A DNA stretch of 17,810 nt from a bacterium (GTDB taxonomy: Bacteria; Planctomycetota; J058; JAJDCP01), in contig JAUIEM010000199.1 of NCBI GenBank assembly GCA_030428695.1, positions 1-17,810 on the forward strand. Reading direction: 5' to 3'. Made by a program: the position numbers and the translations under genes. A model generated the notes under the pieces. The model had not been told where the DNA came from and made no database searches. It was given only the letters and a program-made list of their open reading frames with translations. Of this stretch, positions 1 through 5,653 are shown one piece after another; position 1 is the first letter of the stretch; each line of letters starts with the position of its first letter.

Positions 1-1
1 C

Positions 2-112
2 GAGGGGCTTGCCGCGCTCGTGCAGTGCTATCAGCGGAGCGTGGCGCACGAACGCGCAGCGGGCGACTCCACGCCGGTCCCTCAAAGAACGCGGTCACGC
101 AGCCCTCGTTGA
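2..112 (+). CDS. Possible 3' end of a CDS cut by the window edge
   Basis: The plus frame is open from the left edge to a TGA at 110-112 and would encode about 36 residues, starting EGLAALVQCYQRSVAHERAA and ending in an Arg/Ser-rich tail. The first 80 bases are GC-rich, unlike the A+T-richer DNA that follows, so this may be the tail of a gene lying to the left. The stretch is too short to assign to a family and could be a chance open frame. It would overlap the stop of the lipoprotein-like gene on the other strand by about 30 bases. Confidence 0.2.
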   Translation, partial: EGLAALVQCYQRSVAHERAAGDSTPVPQRTRSRSPR

Positions 113-447
113 TCGTGGTTAGGCACAAGATAGGAACGGGTTGGACTATCGTTCACGAACTCGAGGAGTATCGTGCTCGCGAAGTCGTCAACATAGCCGC
201 AAAAAACCGCGATTCGCACCGTGTCAGATTCTGTTGGAACTTCCATTGCTCGAACATAACTCAGGGGAAAGAGCGCTCCGCCTCGAGCGATCACGCTGTC
301 GTATTCTCGACAGCCGGTGAGGTTCTCTACTGATCCACGCCCGGAAAAGGTAAGACCCGGCGCGTACATGTTGGAGCCACATCCAAGCGCTATTGGCAAA
401 AGGGCAAGAGATCGGACGATGTTCGCGAGATTCCAGGTCACGTTCAC
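82..447 (-). CDS. Hypothetical small lipoprotein-like protein
   Basis: I do not recognise this 121-residue protein. It starts at GTG (445-447), with a GGGGA stretch about 8 bases upstream as a possible ribosome binding site. The N-terminus has one Arg and then a hydrophobic run ending IALGC, which fits a permissive lipobox with Cys at about residue 23, so export and lipid anchoring are possible. The remainder is about 98 residues of mixed polarity with two further Cys. It lies in the A+T-richer left part of the window together with other minus-strand hypothetical genes. Function is unknown, and the lipoprotein idea is an inference from the motif alone. Confidence 0.5.
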   Translation of the reverse strand: MNVTWNLANIVRSLALLPIALGCGSNMYAPGLTFSGRGSVENLTGCREYDSVIARGGALFPLSYVRAMEVPTESDTVRIAVFCGYVDDFASTILLEFVNDSPTRSYLVPNHDQRGLRDRVL

Positions 448-486
448 GAGTATTCCCCAAAGCCTCTAGAGCCAGGCTACGCTAGG

Positions 487-984
487 CTAGGGTCCCGGAA
501 ACGGGACCATCCAACCCCCACTGATCGTGACATCGATCGTAGCTGGCTCACGGCGAGGACTGTCCAATACTGTGTTGATTCGGTGCAACTCCGCAGGGAT
601 GTTGTCGTAGAGTTCCACCAGCGAAGCGAAGAACGCCTCGTGAGGAGGGACGGCGACAAGGGTCGATAGGCTGAGGCGAATGCATGAAACGCGCGCGACT
701 TCGGAATCCACAAGGCCCTCGATACAGATCGTGCCGACCAGGGGGGTAGTGTTCAACCGTTGGATAGCCTTCGACTTCCTGGAACCTGTTCGATACTGGT
801 CTGCCAAGAACCTGTGCGCATAGTGTACGCCATCGTCATGCAAGAACTCGAAGGGTGCACGAACCAGCCATGCACCCGGATTTTCTATCGTGCTCTCGAG
901 CTCAATGCTCGGACCGAGTGCGTCCACGTCAAGACCACATACGTGTGAGCCATCCTCTGGGACTTGGAGATGACCACATCGCAT
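487..984 (-). CDS. Hypothetical protein
   Basis: I do not recognise this 165-residue protein. It starts at ATG (982-984), with no clear Shine-Dalgarno sequence. It has no hydrophobic N-terminal segment and looks soluble. Visible features are an N-terminal HLQVPEDGSHVCGLD stretch, a central region rich in Arg and His, and a C-terminal TIDVTISGGWMVPFPGP tail that reads as beta strands. Its codon and base use is less GC-biased than in the genes right of position 2400. It is separated by 39 bases from the lipoprotein-like gene downstream, so the two could be co-transcribed. It is a likely accessory gene of unknown function. Confidence 0.5.
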   Translation of the reverse strand: MRCGHLQVPEDGSHVCGLDVDALGPSIELESTIENPGAWLVRAPFEFLHDDGVHYAHRFLADQYRTGSRKSKAIQRLNTTPLVGTICIEGLVDSEVARVSCIRLSLSTLVAVPPHEAFFASLVELYDNIPAELHRINTVLDSPRREPATIDVTISGGWMVPFPGP

Positions 985-1331
985 GAGTCAGCACCGCGCC
1001 AAATGAGGGCGACCCCTGCGTAGCGGAGGTAGTTGTCTGACTCTAATCGGTGTTGGGTTCCGAGGAGATTCTTCGTCTCACCGCTACCAGAGTACCCCCA
1101 TACCCGTGGGGTACACCAGGTAGGAGAACTGCGGTCAGCAGGAAGAGCCCGCGGCGGCGGCTATGTCCTGTATCTCCCACCCTTCTTGGTGGAGTTCGAA
1201 TGCGCGAACCCGAAGGCCGTCGCGCGCTGTCATTTTCGATGAGTTTCCCATCCACACTGAATCGGACGGAAGTCGGCCCGCCTTTAGCCAATTCTTCGTT
1301 TGTCGGGGTCCCGCATGAAAAGGGACAGAAC
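985..1331. other. Gene-poor gap with transposase debris
   Basis: The 347 bases between two hypothetical genes hold no intact gene. The only recognisable content is a 32-codon start of an IS630-type transposase on the minus strand (1135-1233), listed separately. Other open frames here, on both strands, are arginine-rich and read like out-of-frame translation. I could not find a convincing pair of terminal inverted repeats flanking the fragment, so the insertion element borders are lost or unrecognised. Confidence 0.5.
1135..1233 (-). pseudogene. IS630-family transposase N-terminal remnant
   Basis: On the minus strand an ATG at 1231-1233 opens a 32-codon frame ending at a TGA (1135-1137). Its translation contains RVRAFELHQEGWEIQDIAAA, the typical first helix-turn-helix of IS630-family transposases, in which a Glu-Leu-His-x-Glu-Gly-Trp segment is followed by I-A-x-A-x-G. 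The frame stops just where the recognition helix should follow, and no DDE catalytic region is found downstream in any frame. This is therefore a decayed fragment, not an active element. Family assignment rests on the short motif only. Its position among A+T-richer hypothetical genes supports an accessory origin of the region. Confidence 0.6.
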
Positions 1332-1886
1332 TTACTTACGCTGAGCTGAGGTCAGTAGCATCCAAGGCGGTATCTTGTGGTTGAGGAACGGATGTGAATC
1401 AAGATAGAAACCGATCTCTGGGCCACGCTGAGCATCTCGAATGAAGAGATAAATAGAAAAACCGCACTCGTTCTTCAATCTCCATGAGTGACACACTCCT
1501 TCGATCTCGAGATATCTCACTCTGAGCTCATCAATCGGATCTCCGAGCAAGAGAGTCACACTTCTGAGAATCTTGTCATACTCAGAGTGGCACTCTTGAT
1601 TCTTCACCACTGCTTCGGCGTTCAACCAAGTACGAACGAGGAGAACCAAGAAAACAAAGGAGCCATCTACATTACAGCCGGCGTGAATTCTCGTGCTTGA
1701 CGCAAACTCCATCTCAACACGCCGACCTCTCCACGTACCCTGCATCCTCCTAATCCAAGGACCCTCTCCATGGATACGTATATACTCTTCTTCGATGTTG
1801 TTACGCTGTATGTCACATGTGCAGAGAAGTGTCACTCTCTCGACTTCGCGTTGCAATTCAGCGTCATTCAGCCATGCGTCCTGCAT
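1332..1886 (-). CDS. Hypothetical protein
   Basis: I do not recognise this 184-residue protein. It starts at ATG (1884-1886); the best upstream ribosome binding site is only a weak GGA. The N-terminal part is acidic and polar and includes a CTC motif at residues 22-24. A central segment (FVFLVLLVRTWLNAE) is hydrophobic enough for a buried strand or one short membrane pass. The C-terminus carries aromatic strands (FSIYLFIRD, IGFYLDSHPF). Base composition is close to that of its left neighbours and unlike the GC-rich genes beyond 2400. A 5'-truncated frame ends 48 bases upstream on the same strand. It is likely an accessory gene; function unknown. Confidence 0.5.
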   Translation of the reverse strand: MQDAWLNDAELQREVERVTLLCTCDIQRNNIEEEYIRIHGEGPWIRRMQGTWRGRRVEMEFASSTRIHAGCNVDGSFVFLVLLVRTWLNAEAVVKNQECHSEYDKILRSVTLLLGDPIDELRVRYLEIEGVCHSWRLKNECGFSIYLFIRDAQRGPEIGFYLDSHPFLNHKIPPWMLLTSAQRK

Positions 1887-1934
1887 CTGGGATTGGTCCT
1901 AGAGTCGATTTGTGTTGCAATGCTGGCGATCCAC

Positions 1935-2168
1935 CTACGGAGGATAGTCCAAGCCTTGTTCAACAGCCTTCATGAAATCATGGATCTGTGTAGGTAGCTG
2001 AGCGGAGAATGAAACATCTGCGTTTGGAAGCCAGAAGGGAATACCCTCCTGGTAGTTGAGTGCACCCGTAAACTCGGGTCCGCATAGGCTGAATTCGACA
2101 TACAACCCGGTTGCGTTCCCTCTGTCAAGCGTAAGTCCAGCATTGCGAATTATGTCGTCGTTCTTTAG
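1935..2168 (-). pseudogene. Probable 5'-truncated gene remnant next to tRNA-Pro
   Basis: Between an in-frame TAA (2169-2171) and a TAG (1935-1937) lies a 77-codon minus-strand frame with protein-like composition, including the stretches GLYVEFSLCGPEFTGALNY, EGIPFWLPNADVSFSA and IHDFMKAVEQGLDYPP. It has no ATG or GTG near its 5' end; the first usable start is a TTG 22 codons in, with no ribosome binding site. This looks like the C-terminal part of a longer protein that lost its beginning close to the tRNA-Pro gene. Alternatively it could start at a rare ATT or ATA codon. I do not recognise the family. Confidence 0.45.
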
Positions 2169-2258
2169 TTAGTACGTCTACGGCCGCCGAGTCCCGATTG
2201 GCTACCAAAACGGCTACCCCGCCGTCTTCAGTTGACGTAGGTGCAAGCCACAAAACGC

Positions 2259-2283
2259 CAAAAGCCCGCCGTGAGGCGGGCTT
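2259..2283 (-). terminator. Intrinsic terminator of the tRNA-Pro gene
   Basis: Reading the minus strand, a perfect 9-bp GC-rich stem (AAGCCCGCC, loop TCAC, GGCGGGCTT) is followed by a short T run (TTTT, sharing its first two bases with the stem). It begins 6 bases past the discriminator base of tRNA-Pro and is correctly oriented to end that transcript. Confidence 0.8.
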
Positions 2284-2289
2284 CAACGA

Positions 2290-2364
2290 TCGGGGTGAGA
2301 GGATTCGAACCTCCGGCTTCTTGCTCCCAAAGCAAGCGCTCTGACCAGGCTGAGCTACACCCCG
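2290..2364 (-). tRNA. tRNA-Pro (anticodon UGG)
   Basis: The minus strand folds into a full cloverleaf. The 7-bp acceptor stem is CGGGGTG/CACCCCG with discriminator A at 2290. The anticodon stem CTTGC/GCAAG encloses the loop TTTGGGA, giving anticodon TGG. The T-arm is GGAGG-TTCGAAT-CCTCT with one G-U pair. The 3' CCA is not encoded (the next bases are TCG). A promoter lies just upstream and an intrinsic terminator just downstream, so it is a single-gene transcript. The A+T-richer region begins on its 3' side, the usual side for island integration into tRNA genes. Confidence 0.97.
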
Positions 2365-2374
2365 CCGCCGCGCG

Positions 2375-2403
2375 ATTCTAGCGCGCCGGCGGAGCACCGG
2401 CAA
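2375..2403 (-). promoter_or_regulatory. Sigma-70-type promoter of tRNA-Pro
   Basis: On the minus strand, TTGCCG (2398-2403) and TAGAAT (2375-2380) are separated by exactly 17 bp. The -10 box ends 10 bases before the first base of the mature tRNA, so transcription should begin only a few bases upstream of it. Confidence 0.75.
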
Positions 2404-2433
2404 GCCGCCGCCCGCGTTCGGAGCCGCGAAGCC

Positions 2434-4329
2434 TCAGCGGGAGCCGCCTCCGAGCCGTGTGGCGAGGCCGCGCACGAGCTCGAGCTGGGCGTCGTCCAGG
2501 CCGAGCTCATCGCGCAGCCAGCTCGTCAGCGCCGCCTTGTCGTCGTCCCCGGCGTGGGCCATCTTGCGGGTGACATCGAGCACGGTCTGGGCGTGCTCCT
2601 TGGCGATGCCGGCGTCGACCAGCACGGCGAGCAGGCGGGCGTGCAGCTCGTCGTCGCCCGTGGGCCGCTCCTTCTCGCGTCGTTGCTTCTCGTGCATCAG
2701 GGCGAAATGCGTCGCGTACCTCAGCACGAGGGCGATCGACTCCTCTCCGAGCCCGAGCTCTTCCAGCCAGGCGCGCGTCTCCGGGTCGAGGGTGTAGTCG
2801 TCGACGCCGGCCTCGAGCATCGCGTGGGTGAGGCGCTTGACGGCGCCGGCGGCTTCCTTGGCGGTCGCCTCGTCCAGGCCCCGATCGAGGAGCTCCTTGA
2901 ACAGCTTGTGCATCGCCTCGTTGGCGGGGTTCTCCTTCTGCCGGGAGCTGTGGGCGAGCTTCTTGGCGAGCTCGAGCAGGGCCTTGCGTTGGACGGCGTC
3001 GAGGCCGAGCTCGCCGTGGAGATAGCGCTCGATCCCGCCGTCGAGCTCGTGGCCCTCGCGCAGGCCGTGGACCATCCGCAGCACCGCGCCGTGGGCGCCT
3101 TCGATCTGCGTCGCGCTCATGCCGAGCTCGGTGAGGTGGGCGTGCAGGCGGTGCAGCGCATCGGCGTGCAGGCCGAGCCGGCTGTAGTGCTCCATGATCG
3201 CGTGGCGATGGGTGGAGCGCCGCTCGTCGAGGCCGGCGGCGCGCTCGGCGAAGCGGCTGCGGGCGAGCTCGCCCATCATGTTCGCGGCCTGCTCGGCGCT
3301 GAGCTCGCCGTTCTTCACCGCCTCGAGCAGGCGGTTCTCGACCGCCTCGTAGTCGGGGCTCTGGGCGTGGGCGATGCCGAGGGGCAGGAGGAACAGGGCG
3401 AGCAGCCACAGGGTGGGGGACAGCCAGCGGCTGCGGGCGCGGGGTCGCGCGCTGATGATCATGCGTAGTCTCCTCTCGAGGATGCCGCCGCTGGTGATTC
3501 CGCTCGCCAGAGCCGGAGGGCGGAGGGCCGGCCCGGCGAGGATCTCCGCCACGCGCAGCAGGGCGCCCGCGTAGCGCTTGGGGACAGGGTCGAACACCGA
3601 CAGGACCAGGGCGTCGCAGCACAGCTCCTCGTTGGCCCGCAGCCGGCGCCGCGCCCACCACACGACCGGGTTCCACCAGAAGGCGGCCCCGACCAGCCAC
3701 TCCAGCCAGCGCACCAGGTGGTCGCGGCGGCGCAGGTGGGCGAGCTCGTGGGCGAGGATCAGGCGCAGCTCGGCGGGCGCGAGCTCCTCCGCCAGACGGG
3801 CGGACAGCACGATGCGCGGCCGGCCGACGGCCCACAGCAGCGGACCGAGGGGGGCGGCGCCGAGCAAGACCCGGGGCGCGCGGCGCAGGCCGAGGCGCCG
3901 TGCCAGCCGGGCGCACAGCTCCTGCAGGGCGGGCGGGGCGGGCCGCGAGGCGTCGAGCAGCAGGCGGTGGAAGCGGAGGATGCGCCACGCGGAGCGGACC
4001 AGGACGACCAGGCTGCCGAGGGCCCACAGCCCGGCGAGGGACCAGGCGGCGAGCTGCAGGGCGGAAGGGCCCGCGCTCGCGGTCGGCAAGGGCGGGGCGT
4101 CGAAGGCCAAGGGGCCGAGCGGCGCCGCCTTGATGGGAGCGAGCGCCGCGGGGCCGGGCAGGAGCGGCAGGTCGACCAGCGGCGGGCAGAGGAGCTGGGC
4201 GAGCACCAGCAGCCACAGGCCGTGGGCGAGCAGCGGCCAGCGCCGCGTGCGGTCGACGGCCCAGGCGACCAGGGCGAGCGGCAGCGAGAGGCAGAGCTTG
4301 CCGGCGGCGAGCAGGAACAGCGCGCTCAT
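2434..4329 (-). CDS. M56 (BlaR1/MecR1-like) membrane metalloprotease with helical-repeat C-terminal domain
   Basis: This 631-residue protein is a BlaR1-type sensor protease. The N-terminal third has membrane segments (about residues 2-22, 33-50 and 92-112), then the zinc protease core: HELAH at 194-198 with a third-ligand Glu in ANEELCCDA (234/235), and a further hydrophobic segment at 211-225. A last membrane segment (302-320) ends in IAHAQ, which should place residues about 323-631 outside the cytoplasm. That domain is not the penicillin-binding sensor of classical BlaR1; it is all-helical and made of three ~70-residue repeats. The gene follows a blaI-like repressor with a 4-bp ATGA overlap, so translation is probably coupled. 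By analogy the protease relieves repression by cleaving the repressor. The inducing signal is unknown, and beta-lactams are not indicated. Confidence 0.93.
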   Translation of the reverse strand: MSALFLLAAGKLCLSLPLALVAWAVDRTRRWPLLAHGLWLLVLAQLLCPPLVDLPLLPGPAALAPIKAAPLGPLAFDAPPLPTASAGPSALQLAAWSLAGLWALGSLVVLVRSAWRILRFHRLLLDASRPAPPALQELCARLARRLGLRRAPRVLLGAAPLGPLLWAVGRPRIVLSARLAEELAPAELRLILAHELAHLRRRDHLVRWLEWLVGAAFWWNPVVWWARRRLRANEELCCDALVLSVFDPVPKRYAGALLRVAEILAGPALRPPALASGITSGGILERRLRMIISARPRARSRWLSPTLWLLALFLLPLGIAHAQSPDYEAVENRLLEAVKNGELSAEQAANMMGELARSRFAERAAGLDERRSTHRHAIMEHYSRLGLHADALHRLHAHLTELGMSATQIEGAHGAVLRMVHGLREGHELDGGIERYLHGELGLDAVQRKALLELAKKLAHSSRQKENPANEAMHKLFKELLDRGLDEATAKEAAGAVKRLTHAMLEAGVDDYTLDPETRAWLEELGLGEESIALVLRYATHFALMHEKQRREKERPTGDDELHARLLAVLVDAGIAKEHAQTVLDVTRKMAHAGDDDKAALTSWLRDELGLDDAQLELVRGLATRLGGGSR

Positions 4330-4703
4330 GCCTCCGGCTCCTCATCGAGGATGGCCCGCAGCCGCTCGATCTCGCTCCGCGGCAGCCGGTTCTCCTCGAG
4401 CAGATGGGTGATCAGGGGCGCGATGGAACCGCCGGAGAGCTTCTGCGCCAGGGACTCGAGCTGGCCCGCGGCGTACTCCTCGCGGCCGACCCGGGCCGAG
4501 AAGCGCTGCACCGGCGCCGTGCGGTCGCGGTGCACGAAGCCCTTGGCCTCGAGCCGCTGCAGCAGGCGCTGCACGGTGCCGTGCTGGGCGCGGCCGGCGT
4601 CGGGGTAGAGGCGCTCGCGCAGGCCCCGGGCGGTCCACTCCGGGGCTTCCCAGAGCAGCTCCATCAGGGCGAGCTCGGCGTTGGCGAGAGGCGGAAGCTC
4701 CAT
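4326..4703 (-). CDS. BlaI/MecI/CopY-family transcriptional repressor
   Basis: This 125-residue protein is a winged-helix repressor of the BlaI/MecI family. It opens with LANAELALMELLWE, the usual first helix, followed by the recognition region TVQRLLQRLEAKGFVHRDRT and wing. The C-terminal half (about residues 75-125) is the dimerisation helix pair. Length is normal for the family. The start ATG (4701-4703) has an AGGAG ribosome binding site at 4709-4713. The stop overlaps the start of the M56 protease gene by 4 bp, forming the classic repressor-sensor operon. Two palindromes on its own promoter imply autorepression. Targets other than its own operon are not visible here. Confidence 0.93.
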   Translation of the reverse strand: MELPPLANAELALMELLWEAPEWTARGLRERLYPDAGRAQHGTVQRLLQRLEAKGFVHRDRTAPVQRFSARVGREEYAAGQLESLAQKLSGGSIAPLITHLLEENRLPRSEIERLRAILDEEPEA

Positions 4704-4718
4704 CGGCAGGCTCCTGTG

Positions 4719-4731
4719 CGACAGGTTGTCG
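4719..4731. promoter_or_regulatory. Repressor operator 1 (CGACA-N3-TGTCG)
   Basis: A 13-bp inverted repeat, CGACA GGT TGTCG, is centred at 4725, just upstream of the ribosome binding site of the blaI-like gene and over the expected transcription start. It shares the GACA/TGTCGTA core with operator 2 and lies exactly 21 bp from it centre to centre, so two repressor dimers would sit on the same face of the helix. Confidence 0.75.
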
Positions 4732-4733
4732 TA

Positions 4734-4762
4734 GATGTACGACAGCCTGTCGTACAGGTCAA
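4734..4762 (-). promoter_or_regulatory. Promoter of the blaI-like/M56 operon
   Basis: On the minus strand, TTGACC (4757-4762) and TACATC (4734-4739) are 17 bp apart. The spacer is almost entirely operator 2. The -35 box contains the TGA stop codon of the upstream Nudix gene, so the promoter is packed into the gene boundary. Confidence 0.6.
4736..4756. promoter_or_regulatory. Repressor operator 2, perfect 21-bp palindrome
   Basis: TGTACGACAG C CTGTCGTACA is a perfect inverted repeat with 10-bp arms around a central C at 4746. It fills the spacer between the -35 and -10 boxes of the blaI-like operon. The TGTA/TACA ends and the GACA/TGTC core recall BlaI/MecI operators (TACA-TGTA type). Binding here would block RNA polymerase. 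Confidence 0.85.
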
Positions 4763-5367
4763 GGAAGAACTTCTCCGTTCCCGTCCAGGCGCGCGAACAA
4801 TTCCCGCAGCATGCGGTAGGTCAGCCCCCAGATGCGCTTGCCCTCGAAGTGCAGGCAGGGCAGGGCGAGGCTGCGGCCCTCGACCCGGTAGTCCATCGTC
4901 TCGACCCGGCGCGGATCGCGCAGGAAGGAGACCGGCACCCAGAAAGCCTCGGCGACCTCGCGGGGGTCGGGCTCGACGGCCGGGCGCCGCGCGCAGCCGA
5001 AGACGAAGGGGGCGATCGCCAGCCCGAGCACCCGCCCGCGGCCGATGGCGCGCACATCGTCGAGGCGGCCGAGCAGCTCGGCGCGGGCCGCTAGGTCGAG
5101 GGCGAGCTCTTCGTGCGCCTCGCGGCGGGCGGCGGCGAGGTCGGACTCCGGCGGGTCGACCTTGCCGCCCGGCAGGCCGACGTGGCCGGACCAGGGGTCG
5201 TCGGGATGCTCTGCGCGCTTGATCAGCAAGAGCGCGGGCTCCGGCGCGAAGGCGAACAGCATCGACACCGCGGCCCGGCGCGGGGCCTGGCCGTCGGGGA
5301 TGCGCTCCGGGTCGCGGCCGCCGAGGCGCCTGCGCAGGGCCGCAGGGGAGGGGAAGGGCGGGATCAT
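4759..5367 (-). CDS. Nudix hydrolase, CoA-pyrophosphatase-like
   Basis: This 202-residue protein carries a complete Nudix box at residues 68-90: G-K-V-D-P-P-E, seven residues, then R-E-A-H-E-E-L-A-L. The G of the usual E-E-x-G is Ala here; the metal-binding glutamates are present. The lead-in LLLIKRAEHPDDPWSGHVGLPGG and the tail GKRIWGLTYRML resemble the CoA-pyrophosphatase (NudL-type) subgroup, which cleaves CoA to 4'-phosphopantetheine and 3',5'-ADP. I chose ATG 5365-5367 because MIPPF.PAALRRRL is the usual beginning; a longer GC-rich extension to 5472 is possible but reads as low-complexity. The blaI-like operon promoter lies at its 3' end, and the peptidase gene is divergent. The exact substrate is inferred. 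Confidence 0.88.
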   Translation of the reverse strand: MIPPFPSPAALRRRLGGRDPERIPDGQAPRRAAVSMLFAFAPEPALLLIKRAEHPDDPWSGHVGLPGGKVDPPESDLAAARREAHEELALDLAARAELLGRLDDVRAIGRGRVLGLAIAPFVFGCARRPAVEPDPREVAEAFWVPVSFLRDPRRVETMDYRVEGRSLALPCLHFEGKRIWGLTYRMLRELFARLDGNGEVLP

Positions 5368-5484
5368 CGGTGGGCCCTCGGCCCGGTGGACGCTCCGGGA
5401 CCTGGCAGGAATCCCGGCGCGTCGAGCGGGCGCAGGGCGCGGGCTGGCGCCGGCGGGCGATTCCCGGTACACCCGGGGCGTGCC

Positions 5485-5508
5485 CGTCCGCGCACCGGCG
5501 CGCGGACG
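5485..5508. repeat. GC-rich perfect inverted repeat in the divergent intergenic region
   Basis: A 9-bp perfect stem (CGTCCGCGC / GCGCGGACG) with a 6-base centre lies in the 286-bp gap between the divergent Nudix and S9 peptidase genes. No T run follows on either strand, so a terminator is unlikely. It could be an operator, or chance in such GC-rich DNA. Confidence 0.35.
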
Positions 5509-5653
5509 AGGGGCCTGTCCGCTTTCCCCGCGGCGGCGCGAGCGCGGGACCGCGGGCGGTGCCTCGGTGGGCTCGGGATCTTCACGTCGTCCGTCCTCCT
5601 TCTCGCGTCCCGCTCACGCCGGCTTCCGCGGCGCGGGCCAACGGGAGCTCCCC

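Noticed and set aside
2125..2403. Minus-strand open frame of 92 codons across the tRNA-Pro gene
   Set aside because: It is the translation of the tRNA itself (GVAQPGQSACFGSKKPEVRIL is a well-known false peptide from tRNA-Pro) plus its terminator.
2434..4703. Beta-lactam resistance regulatory system
   Set aside because: The repressor and protease families match, but the penicillin-binding sensor domain is absent and no beta-lactamase gene is nearby.
5045..5653. N-terminal extension of the S9 peptidase frame
   Set aside because: It overlaps the Nudix gene on the other strand and is Arg/Ser/Ala-rich; the signal peptide and ribosome binding site fix the start at 5654.
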